Assembly: GCF_964019385.1 (NCBI RefSeq)
Contig: NC_088646.1
Coordinates: forward strand, 14,833,905-14,897,904
Origin: Sycon ciliatum
Taxonomy: Eukaryota > Porifera > Calcarea > Leucosolenida > Sycettidae
Direction of reading: 5' to 3'
DNA length: 64,000 nucleotides
The notes below the pieces were generated by a model. The model was not told where the DNA came from, searched no databases, and was given only the letters and a program-made list of their open reading frames with translations. Position 1 is the stretch's first letter; the number at the start of each line of letters is the position of its first letter. The position numbers and the translations under genes were made by a program. Below are positions 33,101 through 47,700 of the stretch, in pieces.

Positions 33101-36100
33101 TAAAATTGACAGGTGGTCAAATATGGTCAAAATTTGACAATTTCTCACCTTTCTTCCCGTTTCAAGTTCAGAACTTGAATAATGACCATCCTGATCCTGT
33201 TTTATAGCTGGACATAGGGAGGTGCACCAAGAAAAAAAGCCACATTTCTCTAAACAACTCGCCCAGGGCTGCTGAAAGCTGAAAATAACCTATCTCCAAG
33301 TTTGGGGCTTGTCGCCGTGAATCTTCACTTTGCGACTACAGTATTCACAGCAGTGCCAAAATTTCTAAGTCATTGAATGTGGGTGCCAGCGGCCTACAAG
33401 CAAACAAAAAATGAAATCAATACGACCACTCATATTACAGCTGGGTCATGTTATAGGGAGATGCATTAAAATTGACAGGTGGTCAAATACGGTCAAAATT
33501 TGACAATTTCTCACCTTTCTTCCCGTTTCAAGCTCAGAACATAAATAATAACCATACTGATCCTGTTTTATAGCTGGACATAGGGAGGTGCACCAAGAAA
33601 AAAAGCCACATTTCTCTAAACAACTCGCCCAGGGCTGCTGAAAGCTGAAAATAACCTATCTCCAAGTTTGGGGCTTGTCGCCGTGAATCTTCACTTTGCG
33701 ACTAAAGTATTCACAGCAGTGCCAAAATTTCTGAGTCATTGAATGTGGGTGCCAGCGGCCTACAAGCAAACAAAAAATGAAATCAATACGACCACTCATA
33801 TTACAGCTGGGTCATGTTATAGGGAGATGCATTAAAATTGACAGGTGTTCAAATATGGTCAAAATTTGACAATTTCTCACCTTTCTTCCCGTTTCAAGTT
33901 CAGAACTTGAATAATGACCATCCTGATCCTGTTTTATAGCTGGACATAGGGAGGTGCACCAAGAAAAAAAGCCACATTTCTCTAAACAACTCGCCCAGGG
34001 CTGCTGAAAGCTGAAAATAACCTATCTCCAAGTTTGGGGCTTGTCGCCGTGAATCTTCACTTTGCGACTACAGTATTCACAGCAGTGCCAAAATTTCTAA
34101 GTCATTGAATGTGGGTGCCAGCGGCCTACAAGCAAACAAAAAATGAAATCAATACGACCACTCATATTACAGCTGGGTCATGTTATAGGGAGATGCATTA
34201 AAATTGACAGGTGGTCAAATACGGTCAAAATTTGACAATTTCTCACCTTTCTTCCCGTTTCAAGCTCAGAACATAAATAATAACCATACCGATCCTGTTT
34301 TATAGCTGGACATAGGGAGGTGCACCAAGAAAAAAAGCCACATTTCTCTAAACAACTCGCCCAGGGCTGCTGAAAGCTGAAAATAACCTATCTCCAAGTT
34401 TGGGGCTTGTCGCCGTGAATCTTCACTTTGCGACTAAAGTATTCACAGCAGTGCCAAAATTTCTAAGTCATTGAATGTGGGTGCCAGCGGCCTACAAGCA
34501 AACAAAAAATGAAATCAATACGACCACTCATATTACAGCTGGGTCATGTTATAGGGAGATGCATTAAAATTGACAGGTGGTCAAATATGGTCAAAATTTG
34601 ACAATTTCTCACCTTTCTTCCCGTTTCAAGCTCAGAACATAAATAATAACCATACTGATCCTGTTTTATAGCTGGACATAGGGAGGTGCACCAAGAAAAA
34701 AAGCCACATTTCTCTAAACAACTCGCCCAGGGCTGCTGAAAGCTGAAAATAACCTATCTCCAAGTTTGGGGCTTGTCGCCGTGAATCTTCACTTTGCGAC
34801 TAAAGTATTCACAGCAGTGCCAAAATTTCTGAGTCATTGAATGTGGGTGCCAGCAGCCTACAAGCAAACAAAAAATGAAATCAATACGACCACTCATATT
34901 ACAGCTGGGTCATGTTATAGGGAGATGCATTAAAATTGACAGGTGTTCAAATATGGTCAAAATTTGACAATTTCTCACCTTTCTTCCCGTTTCAAGCTAG
35001 GAACATAAATAATGACCATCCTGATCCTGTTTTATAGCTGGACATAGGGAGGTGCACCAAGAAAAAAAGCCACTTTTCTCTAAACAACTCGCCCAGGGCT
35101 GCTGAAAGCTGAAAATAACCTATCTCCAAGTTTGGGGCTTGTCGCCGTGAATCTTCACTTTGCGACTAAAGTATTCACAGCAGTGCCAAAATTTCTGAGT
35201 CATTGAATGTGGGTGCCAGCGGCCTACAAGCAAACAAAAAATGAAATCAATGTGACCATTCACATTACAGCTGGGTCATGTTATAGGGAGATGCATTAAA
35301 ATTGACAGGTGGTCAAATATGGTCAAAATTTGACAATTTCTCACCTTTCTTCCCGTTTCAAGTTCAGAACTTGAATAATGACCATCCTGATCCTGTTTTA
35401 TAGCTGGACATAGGGAGGTGCACCAAGAAAAAAAGCCACATTTCTCTAAACAACTCGCCCAGGGCTGCTGAAAGCTGAAAATAACCTATCTCCAAGTTTG
35501 GGGCTTGTCGCCGTGAATCTTCACTTTGCGACTACAGTATTCACAGCAGTGCCAAAATTTCTAAGTCATTGAATGTGGGTGCCAGCGGCCTACAAGCAAA
35601 CAAAAAATGAAATCAATACGACCACTCATATTACAGCTGGGTCATGTTATAGGGAGATGCATTAAAATTGACAGGTGGTCAAATACGGTCAAAATTTGAC
35701 AATTTCTCACCTTTCTTCCCGTTTCAAGCTCAGAACATAAATAATAACCATACTGATCCTGTTTTATAGCTGGACATAGGGAGGTGCACCAAGAAAAAAA
35801 GCCACATTTCTCTAAACAACTCGCCCAGGGCTGCTGAAAGCTGAAAATAACCTATCTCCAAGTTTGGGGCTTGTCGCCGTGAATCTTCACTTTGCGACTA
35901 AAGTATTCACAGCAGTGCCAAAATTTCTGAGTCATTGAATGTGGGTGCCAGCGGCCTACAAGCAAACAAAAAATGAAATCAATACGACCACTCATATTAC
36001 AGCTGGGTCATGTTATAGGGAGATGCATTAAAATTGACAGGTGGTCAAATACGGTCAAAATTTGACAATTTCTCACCTTTCTTCCCGTTTCAAGCTCAGA

Positions 36101-36746
36101 ACATAAATAATAACCATACTGATCCTGTTTTATAGCTGGACATAGGGAGGTGCACCAAGAAAAAAAGCCACATTTCTCTAAACAACTCGCCCAGGGCTGC
36201 TGAAAGCTGAAAATAACCTATCTCCAAGTTTGGGGCTTGTCGCCGTGAATCTTCACTTTGCGACTAAAGTATTCACAGCAGTGCCAAAATTTCTGAGTCA
36301 TTGAATGTGGGTGCCAGCGGCCTACAAGCAAACAAAAAATGAAATCAATACGACCACTCATATTACAGCTGGGTCATGTTATAGGGAGATGCATTAAAAT
36401 TGACAGGTGTTCAAATATGGTCAAAATTTGACAATTTCTCACCTTTCTTCCCGTTTCAAGTTCAGAACTTGAATAATGACCATCCTGATCCTGTTTTATA
36501 GCTGGACATAGGGAGGTGCACCAAGAAAAAAAGCCACATTTCTCTAAACAACTCGCCCAGGGCTGCTGAAAGCTGAAAATAACCTATCTCCAAGTTTGGG
36601 GCTTGTCGCCGTGAATCTTCACTTTGCGACTACAGTATTCACAGCAGTGCCAAAATTTCTAAGTCATTGAATGTGGGTGCCAGCGGCCTACAAGCAAACA
36701 AAAAATGAAATCAATACGACCACTCATATTACAGCTGGGTCATGTT

Positions 36747-36933
36747 TATTTCTTGTGTACTTGCATACTGGTATTAGTTTAGTCCCACAACCTGCGATAA
36801 AATGATCCACTGTAGCACCTACTCCACTTTCATGTTTATGTATCTATGTCATTCGGATCTTCCCAAGTTGTACAATGTACTGTTGAGATACCGAATTCAA
36901 ATAAATCAATACCATACAATACCATACCATACC
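36747..36933 (+). mobile_element. 187-bp retroelement 3'-tail fragment, copy 3
   Basis: Same insertion point, 6,775 bp after copy 2, which is exactly 18 x 366 + 187. It has one tail variant (ataccatacaatacc), a private substitution after duplication. Confidence 0.65.
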
Positions 36934-39409
36934 ATAGGGAGATGCATTAAAATTGACAGTTGTTCAAATACGGTCAAAATTTGACAATTTCTCACCTTTC
37001 TTCCCGTTTCAAGCTCAGAACATAAATAATAACCATACCGATCCTGTTTTATAGCTGGACATAGGGAGGTGCACCAAGAAAAAAAGCCACATTTCTCTAA
37101 ACAACTCGCCCAGGGCTGCTGAAAGCTGAAAATAACCTATCTCCAAGTTTGGGGCTTGTCGCCGTGAATCTTCACTTTGCGACTAAAGTATTCACAGCAG
37201 TGCCAAAATTTCTAAGTCATTGAATGTGGGTGCCAGCGGCCTACAAGCAAACAAAAAATGAAATCAATACGACCACTCATATTACAGCTGGGTCATGTTA
37301 TAGGGAGATGCATTAAAATTGACAGGTGGTCAAATACGGTCAAAATTTGACAATTTCTCACCTTTCTTCCCGTTTCAAGCTCAGAACATAAATAATAACC
37401 ATACTGATCCTGTTTTATAGCTGGACATAGGGAGGTGCACCAAGAAAAAAAGCCACATTTCTCTAAACAACTCGCCCAGGGCTGCTGAAAGCTGAAAATA
37501 ACCTATCTCCAAGTTTGGGGCTTGTCGCCGTGAATCTTCACTTTGCGACTACAGTATTCACAGCAGTGCCAAAATTTCTGAGTCATTGAATGTGGGTGCC
37601 AGCGGCCTACAAGCAAACAAAAAATGAAATCAATACGACCACTCATATTACAGCTGGGTCATGTTATAGGGAGATGCATTAAAATTGACAGGTGTTCAAA
37701 TATGGTCAAAATTTGACAATTTCTCACCTTTCTTCCCGTTTCAAGCTAGGAACATAAATAATGACCATCCTGATCCTGTTTTATAGCTGGACATAGGGAG
37801 GTGCACCAAGAAAAAAGCCACTTTTCTCTAAACAACTCGCCCAGGGCTGCTGAAAGCTGAAAATAACCTATCTCCAAGTTTGGGGCTTGTCGCCGTGAAT
37901 CTTCACTTTGCGACTAAAGTATTCACAGCAGTGCCAAAATTTCTAGGTCATTGAATATGGGTGCCAGCGGCCTACAAGCAAACGAAAAATGAAATCAATG
38001 CGACCATTCACATTACAGCTGGGTCATGTTATAGGGAGATGCATTAAAATTGACAGGTGTTCAAATATGGTCAAAATTTGACAATTTCTCACCTTTCTTC
38101 CCGTTTCAAGTTCAGAACTTGAATAATGACCATCCTGATCCTGTTTTATAGCTGGACATAGGGAGGTGCACCAAGAAAAAAAGCCACATTTCTCTAAACA
38201 ACTCGCCCAGGGCTGCTGAAAGCTGAAAATAACCTATCTCCAAGTTTGGGGCTTGTCGCCGTGAATCTTCACTTTGCGACTAAAGTATTCACAGCAGTGC
38301 CAAAATTTCTAAGTCATTGAATGTGGGTGCCAGCGGCCTACAAGCAAACAAAAAATGAAATCAATACGACCACTCATATTACAGCTGGGTCATGTTATAG
38401 GGAGATGCATTAAAATTGACAGGTGGTCAAATACGGTCAAAATTTGACAATTTCTCACCTTTCTTCCCGTTTCAAGCTCAGAACATAAATAATAACCATA
38501 CTGATCCTGTTTTATAGCTGGACATAGGGAGGTGCACCAAGAAAAAAAGCCACATTTCTCTAAACAACTCGCCCAGGGCTGCTGAAAGCTGAAAATAACC
38601 TATCTCCAAGTTTGGGGCTTGTCGCCGTGAATCTTCACTTTGCGACTAAAGTATTCACAGCAGTGCCAAAATTTCTGAGTCATTGAATGTGGGTGCCAGC
38701 GGCCTACAAGCAAACAAAAAATGAAATCAATACGACCACTCATATTACAGCTGGGTCATGTTATAGGGAGATGCATTAAAATTGACAGGTGTTCAAATAT
38801 GGTCAAAATTTGACAATTTCTCACCTTTCTTCCCGTTTCAAGCTAGGAACATAAATAATGACCATCCTGATCCTGTTTTATAGCTGGACATAGGGAGGTG
38901 CACCAAGAAAAAAGCCACTTTTCTCTAAACAACTCGCCCAGGGCTGCTGAAAGCTGAAAATAACCTATCTCCAAGTTTGGGGCTTGTCGCCGTGAATCTT
39001 CACTTTGCGACTAAAGTATTCACAGCAGTGCCAAAATTTCTAGGTCATTGAATATGGGTGCCAGCGGCCTACAAGCAAACGAAAAATGAAATCAATGCGA
39101 CCATTCACATTACAGCTGGGTCATGTTATAGGGAGATGCATTAAAATTGACAGGTGGTCAAATATGGTCAAAATTTGACAATTTCTCACCTTTCTTCCCG
39201 TTTCAAGTTCAGAACTTGAATAATGACCATCCTGATCCTGTTTTATAGCTGGACATAGGGAGGTGCACCAAGAAAAAAAGCCACATTTCTCTAAACAACT
39301 CGCCCAGGGCTGCTGAAAGCTGAAAATAACCTATCTCCAAGTTTGGGGCTTGTCGCCGTGAATCTTCACTTTGCGACTAAAGTATTCACAGCAGTGCCAA
39401 AATTTCTAA

Positions 39410-41700
39410 GTCATTGTATGTGGGTGCCAGCGGCCTACAAGCAAACAAAAAATGAAATCAATACGACCACTCCTATTACAGCTGGGTCATGTTATAGGGA
39501 GATGCATTAAAATTGACAGGTGGTCAAATACGGTCAAACTTTGACAATTTCTCACCTTTCTTCCCGTTTCAAGCTCAGAACATAAATAATAACCATACTG
39601 ATCCTGTTTTATAGCTGGACATAGGAAGGTGCACCAAGAAAAAAAAGCCACATTTCTCTAAACAACTCGCCAAGGGCTGCTGAAAGCTGAAAATAACCTA
39701 TCTCCAAGTTTGGGGCTTGTCGCCGTGAATCTTCACTTTGCGACTAAAGTATTCACAGCAGTGCCAAAATTTCTGAGTCATTCAATGTGGGTGCCAGCGG
39801 CCTACAAGCAAACAAAAAATGAAATCAATACGACCACTCATATTACAGCTGGGTCATGTTATAGGGAGATGCATTAAAATTGACAGGTGTTCAAATATGG
39901 TCAAAATTTGACAATTTCTCACCTTTCTTCCCGTTTCAAGCTAGGAACATAAATAATGACCATCCTGATCCTGTTTTATAGCTGGACATCGGGAGGTGCA
40001 CCAAGACAAAAGCCACTTTTCTCTAAACAACTCGCCCAGGGCTGCTGAAAGCTGAAAATAACCTATCTCCAAGTTTGGGGCTTGTCGCCGTGAATCTTCA
40101 CTTTGCGACTAAAGTATTCACAGCAGTGCCAAAATTTCTAGGTCATTGAATATGGGTGCCAGCGGCCTACAAGCAAACGAAAAATGAAATCAATGCGACC
40201 ATTCACATTACAGCTGGGTCATGTTATAGGGAGATGCATTAAAATTGACAGGTGGTCAAATATGGTCAAAATTTGACAATTTCTCACCTTTCTTCCCGTT
40301 TCAAGTTCAGAACTTGAATAATGACCATCCTGATCCTGTTTTATAGCTGGACATAGGGAGGTGCACCAAGAAAAAAAGCCACATTTCTCTAAACAACTCG
40401 CCCAGGGCTGCTGAAAGCTGAAAATAACCTATCTCCAAGTTTGGGGCTTGTCGCCGTGAATCTTCACTTTGCGACTAAAGTATTCACAGCAGTGCCAAAA
40501 TTTCTGAGTCATTCAATGTGGGTGCCAGCGGCCTACAAGCAAACAAAAAATGAAATCAATACGACCACTCATATTACAGCTGGGTCATGTTATAGGGAGA
40601 TGCATTAAAATTGACAGGTGGTCAAATATGGTCAAAATTTGACAATTTCTCACCTTTCTTCCCGTTTCAAGTTCAGAACTTGAATAATGACCATCCTGAT
40701 CCTGTTTTATAGCTGGACATAGGGAGGTGCACCAAGAAAAAAAGCCACATTTCTCTAAACAACTCGCCCAGGGCTGCTGAAAGCTGAAAATAACCTATCT
40801 CCAAGTTTGGGGCTTGTCGCCGTGAATCTTCACTTTGCGACTAAAGTATTCACAGCAGTGCCAAAATTTCTAAGTCATTGTATGTGGGTGCCAGCGGCCT
40901 ACAAGCAAACAAAAAATGAAATCAATACGACCACTCCTATTACAGCTGGGTCATGTTATAGGGAGATGCATTAAAATTGACAGGTGGTCAAATACGGTCA
41001 AACTTTGACAATTTCTCACCTTTCTTCCCGTTTCAAGCTCAGAACATAAATAATAACCATACTGATCCTGTTTTATAGCTGGACATAGGAAGGTGCACCA
41101 AGAAAAAAAAGCCACATTTCTCTAAACAACTCGCCAAGGGCTGCTGAAAGCTGAAAATAACCTATCTCCAAGTTTGGGGCTTGTCGCCGTGAATCTTCAC
41201 TTTGCGACTAAAGTATTCACAGCAGTGCCAAAATTTCTGAGTCATTCAATGTGGGTGCCAGCGGCCTACAAGCAAACAAAAAATGAAATCAATACGACCA
41301 CTCATATTACAGCTGGGTCATGTTATAGGGAGATGCATTAAAATTGACAGGTGTTCAAATATGGTCAAAATTTGACAATTTCTCACCTTTCTTCCCGTTT
41401 CAAGCTAGGAACATAAATAATGACCATCCTGATCCTGTTTTATAGCTGGACATCGGGAGGTGCACCAAGACAAAAGCCACTTTTCTCTAAACAACTCGCC
41501 CAGGGCTGCTGAAAGCTGAAAATAACCTATCTCCAAGTTTGGGGCTTGTCGCCGTGAATCTTCACTTTGCGACTAAAGTATTCACAGCAGTGCCAAAATT
41601 TCTAGGTCATTGAATATGGGTGCCAGCGGCCTACAAGCAAACGAAAAATGAAATCAATGCGACCATTCACATTACAGCTGGGTCATGTTATAGGGAGATG
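39410..41700. repeat. Rare-variant block of satellite B, tandemly duplicated with 1,464-bp spacing
   Basis: Several rare changes occur together and recur 1,464 bp (4 x 366) later: tcattgtatg (39411 and 40875), tcaaactttgac (aact at 39537 and 41001), ataggaaggtgc with eight A residues, cgccaagggctgc, tcattcaatg, and catcgggaggtgcaccaagac. A third, slightly altered copy of much of this set lies at about 48560-49350 (aactttgac at 48702). Confidence 0.85.
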
Positions 41701-44700
41701 CATTAAAATTGACAGGTGGTCAAATATGGTCAAAATTTGACAATTTCTCACCTTTCTTCCCGTTTCAAGTTCAGAACTTGAATAATGACCATCCTGATCC
41801 TGTTTTATAGCTGGACATAGGGAGGTGCACCAAGAAAAAAAGCCACATTTCTCTAAACAACTCGCCCAGGGCTGCTGAAAGCTGAAAATAACCTATCTCC
41901 AAGTTTGGGGCTTGTCGCCGTGAATCTTCACTTTGCGACTAAAGTATTCACAGCAGTGCCAAAATTTCTAAGTCATTGAATGTGGGTGCCAGCGGCCTAC
42001 AAGCAAACAAAAAATGAAATCAATACGACCACTCATATTACAGCTGGGTCATGTTATAGGGAGATGCATTAAAATTGACAGGTGGTCAAATACGGTCAAA
42101 ATTTGACAATTTCTCACCTTTCTTCCCGTTTCAAGCTCAGAACATAAATAATAACCATACTGATCCTGTTTTATAGCTGGACATAGGGAGGTGCACCAAG
42201 AAAAAAAGCCACATTTCTCTAAACAACTCGCCCAGGGCTGCTGAAAGCTGAAAATAACCTATCTCCAAGTTTGGGGCTTGTCGCCGTGAATCTTCACTTT
42301 GCGACTAAAGTATTCACAGCAGTGCCAAAATTTCTGAGTCATTGAATGTGGGTGCCAGCGGCCTACAAGCAAACAAAAAATGAAATCAATACGACCACTC
42401 ATATTACAGCTGGGTCATGTTATAGGGAGATGCATTAAAATTGACAGGTGTTCAAATACGGTCAAAATTTGACAATTTCTCACCTTTCTTCCCGTTTCAA
42501 GCTCAGAACATAAATAATAACCATACCGATCCTGTTTTATAGCTGGACATAGGGAGGTGCACCAAGAAAAAAAGCCACATTTCTCTAAACAACTCGCCCA
42601 GGGCTGCTGAAAGCTGAAAATAACCTATCTCCAAGTTTGGGGCTTGTCGCCGTGAATCTTCACTTTGCGACTAAAGTATTCACAGCAGTGCCAAAATTTC
42701 TAAGTCATTGAATGTGGGTGCCAGCGGCCTACAAGCAAACAAAAAATGAAATCAATACGACCACTCATATTACAGCTGGGTCATGTTATAGGGAGATGCA
42801 TTAAAATTGACAGGTGGTCAAATACGGTCAAAATTTGACAATTTCTCACCTTTCTTCCCGTTTCAAGCTCAGAACATAAATAATAACCATACTGATCCTG
42901 TTTTATAGCTGGACATAGGGAGGTGCACCAAGAAAAAAAGCCACATTTCTCTAAACAACTCGCCCAGGGCTGCTGAAAGCTGAAAATAACCTATCTCCAA
43001 GTTTGGGGCTTGTCGCCGTGAATCTTCACTTTGCGACTAAAGTATTCACAGCAGTGCCAAAATTTCTGAGTCATTGAATGTGGGTGCCAGCGGCCTACAA
43101 GCAAACAAAAAATGAAATCAATACGACCACTCATATTACAGCTGGGTCATGTTATAGGGAGATGCATTAAAATTGACAGGTGTTCAAATACGGTCAAAAT
43201 TTGACAATTTCTCACATTTCTTCCCGTTTCAAGCTCAGAACATAAATAATAACCATACTGATCCTGTTTTATAGCTGGACATAGGGAGGTGCACCAAGAA
43301 AAAAAGCCACATTTCTCTAAACAACTCGCCCAGGGCTGCTGAAAGCTGAAAATAGCCTATCTCCAAGTTTGGGGCTTGTCGCCGTGAATCTTTACTTTGC
43401 GACTAAAGTATTCACAGCAGTGCCAAAATTTCTAGGTCATTGAATATGGGTGCCAGCGGCCTACAAGCAAACAAAAAATGAAATCAATGCGACCATTCAC
43501 ATTACAGCTGGGTCATGTTATAGGGAGATGCATTAAAATTGACAGGTGTTCAAATATGGTCAAAATTTGACAATTTCTCACCTTTCTTCCCGTTTGAAGC
43601 TCAGAACTTGAATAATGACCATCCTGATCCTGTTTTATAGCTAGATATAGGGAGATGCACCAAGAAAAAAGGCCACATTTCTCTAAACAACTCGCCCAGG
43701 GCTGCTGAAAGCTGAAAATAACCTATCTCCAAGTTTGGGGCTTGTCGCCGTGAATCTTCACTTTGCGACTAAAGTATTCACAGCAGTGCCAAAATTTCTG
43801 AGTCATTGAATGTGGGTGCCAGCGGCCTACAAGCAAACAAAAAATGAAATCAATACGACCACTCATATTACAGCTGGGTCATGTTATAGGGAGATGCATT
43901 AAAATTGACAGGTGTTCAAATACGGTCAAAATTTGACAATTTCTCACCTTTCTTCCCGGTTCAAGCTCAGAACATACATGTAAATAATAACCATACTGAT
44001 CCTGTTTTATAGCTGGACATAGGGAGGTGCACCAAGAAAAAAAGCCACATTTCTCTAAAAAACTCGCCCAGGGCTGCTTAAAGCTGAAAATAACCTATCT
44101 CCAAGTTTGGGGCTTGTCGCCGTGAATCTTCACTTTGCGACTAAAGCATTCACAGCAGTGCCAAAATTTCTGAGTCATTGAATATGGGTGCCAGCGGCCT
44201 ACAAGCAAACAAAAAATGAAATCAATACGACCATTCACATTACAGCTGGGTCATGTTATAGGGAGATGCATTAAAATTGACAGGTGGTCAAATATGGTCA
44301 AAATTTGACAATTTCTCACCTTTCTTCCCGTTTCAAGTTCAGAACTTGAATAATGACCATCCTGATCCTGTTTTATAGCTGGACATAGGGAGGTGCACCA
44401 AGAAAAAAAGCCACATTTCTCTAAACAACTCGCCCAGGGCTGCTGAAAGCCGAAAATAACCTATCTCCTAGTTTGGGGCTTGTCGCCGTGAATCTTCACT
44501 TTGCGACTAAAGTATTCACAGCAGTGCCAAAATTTCTAAGTCATTGAATGTGGGTGCCAGCGGCCTACAAGCAAACAGAAAATGAAATCAATACGACCAC
44601 TCATATTACAGCTGGGTCATGTTATAGGGAGATGCATTAAAATTGACAGGTGTTCAAATACGGTCAAAATTTGACAATTTCTCACCTTTCTTCCCGTTTC

Positions 44701-47700
44701 AAGCTCAGAACATAAATAATAACCATACTGATCCTGTTTTATAGCTGGACATAGGGAGGTGCACCAAGAAAAAAAGCCACATTTCTCTAAACAACTCGCC
44801 CAGGGCTGCTGAAAGCTGAAAATAACCTATCTCCAAGTTTGGGGCTTGTCGCCGTGAATCTTCACTTTGCGACTAAAGTATTCACAGCAGTGCCAAAATT
44901 TCTGAGTCATTGAATGTGGGTGCCAGCGGCCTACAAACAAACAAAAAATGAAATCAATACGACCGTTCACATTACAGCTGGGTTATGTTATAGGGAGATG
45001 CATTAAAATTGACAGGTGGTCAAATATGGTCAAAATTTGACAATTTCTCACCTTTCTTCCCGTTTCAAGTTCAGAACTTGAATAATGACCATCATGATCT
45101 TATTTAATACCTGGACATAGGGAGGTGCACCAAGAAAAAAAGCCACATTTCTCTAAACAACTCGCCCAGGGCTGCTGAAAGCTGAAAATAACCTATCTCC
45201 AAGTTTGGGGCTTGTCGCCGTGAATCTTCACTTTGCGACTAAAGTATTCACAGCAGTGCCAAAATTTCTGAGTCATTGAATGTGGGTGCCAGCGGCCTAC
45301 AAACAAACAAAAAATGAAATCAATACGACCATTCACATTACAGCTGGGTAATGTTATAGGGAGATGCATTAAAATTGACAGGTGGTCAAATATGGTCAAA
45401 ATTTGACAATTTCTCACCTTTCTTCCCGTTTCAAGTTCAGAACTTGAATAATGACCATCATGATCTTGTTTTATTCCTGGACATAGGGAGGTGCACCAAG
45501 AAAAAAAGCCACATTTCTCTAAACAACTCGCCCAGGGCTGCTGAAAGCTGAAAATAGCCTATCTCCAAGTTTGGGGCTTGTCGCCGTGAATCTTCACTTT
45601 GCGACTAAAGTATTCACAGCAGTGCCAAAATTTTGTAGGTCATTGAATATGGGTGCCAGCGGCCTACAAGCAAACAAAAAATGAAATCAATGCGACCATT
45701 CACATTACAGCTGGGTCATGTTATAGGGAGATGCATTAAAATTGACAGGTGTTCAAATATGGTCAAAATTTGACAATTTCTCACCTTTCTTCCCGTTTCA
45801 AGTTCAGAACTTGAATAATGACCATCCTGATCCTGTTTTATAGCTGGACATAGGGAGGTGCACCAAGAAAAAAAGCCACATTTCTCTAAACAACTCGCCC
45901 AGGGCTGCTGAAAGCTGAAAATAACCTATCTCCAAGTTTGGGGCTTGTCGCCGTGAATCTTCACTTTGCGACTAAAGTATTCACAGCAGTGCCAAAATTT
46001 CTAAGTCATTGAATGTAGGTACCAGCGGCCTACAAGCAAACAGAAAATGAAAACAATACGACCACTCATATTACAGCTGGGTCATGTTATAGGGAGATGC
46101 ATTAAAATTGACAGGTGTTCAAATACCGTCAAAATTTGACAATTTCTCACCTTTCTTCCCGTTTCAAGCTCAGAATATACATGTAAATAATAACCATACT
46201 GATCCTGTTTTATAGCTGGACATAGGGAGGTGCACCAAGAAAAAAGCCACATTTCTCTAAAAAACTCGCCCAGGGCTGGTTAAAGCTGAAAATAACCTAT
46301 CTCCAAGTTTGGGGCTTGTCGCCGTGAATCTTCACTTTACGACTAAAGTATTCACAGCAGTGCCAAAATTTCTGAGTCATTGAATGTGGGTGCCAGCGGC
46401 CTACAAGCAAAAAAAATGAAATCAATACGACCACTCATATTACAGCTGGGTCATGTTATAGGGAGATGCATTAAAATTGACAGGTGTTCAAATATGGTCA
46501 AAATTTGACAATTTCTCACCTTTCTTCCCGTTTCAAGCTAGGAACATAAATAATGACCATCCTGATCCTTTTTTATAGCTGGACATAGGGAGGTGCACCA
46601 AGAAAAAAAGCCACTTTTCTCTAAACACCTCGCCCAGGGCTGCTGAAAGCTGAAAATAAGGTGACCTATCTCCAAGTTTGGGGCTTGTCGCCGTGAATCT
46701 TCACTTTGCGACTAAAGTATTCACAGCAGTGCCAAAATTTCTCGGTCATTGAATGTGAGTGCCAGCGGCCTACAAGCAAACAAAAAATGAAATCAATACG
46801 ACCACTCATATTACAGCTGGATCATGTTATAGGGAGATGCATTAAAATTGACAGGTGTTCAAATATGGTCAAAATTTGACAATTTCTCACCTTTCTTCCC
46901 GTTTTAAGCTCAGAACATAAATAATGACCATACTGAGCCTGTTTTACAGCTGGACATAGGGAGGAGCACCAAGAAAAAAGCTACATTTCTCTAAACAACT
47001 CGCCCAGGGCTGCTGAAAGCTGAAAATAACCTATCTCCAAGTTTGGGGCTTGTCGCCGTGAATCTTCACTTTGCGACTAAAGTATTCACAGCAGTGCCAA
47101 AATTTCTAAGTCATTGAATGTGGGTGCCATCGACCTACAAGCAAACAAAAAATGAAATCAATACGACCACTCACATTACAGCTGGGTCATGTTATAGAGA
47201 GATGCATTAAAATTGACAGGTGGTCAAATATGGTCAAAATTTGACAATTTCTCACCTTTCTTCCCGTTTCAAGCTCAGAACTTGAATAATGACCATCCTG
47301 ATCCTGTTTTATAGCTGGACATAGGGAGGTGCACCAAAAAAACAAGCCACATTTCTCTAAACAACTCGCCCAGGGCTGCTGAAAGCTGAAAATAACCTAT
47401 CTCCAAGTTTGGGGCTTGTCGCCGTGAATCTTCACTTTGCGACTAAAGTATTCACAGCAGTGCCAAACTTTCTGAGTCATTGAATGTGGGTGCCAGCGGC
47501 CTACAAGCAAACAAAAAATGAAATCAATACGACCACTCACATTACAGCTGGGTCATGTTATAGGGAGATGCATTAAAATTGACAGGTGTTCAAATATGGT
47601 CAAAATTTGACAATTTCTCACCTTTCTTCCCGTTTGAAGCTCAGAACTTGAATAATGACCATCCTGATCCTGTTTTATAGCTGGACATAGGGAGGTGCAC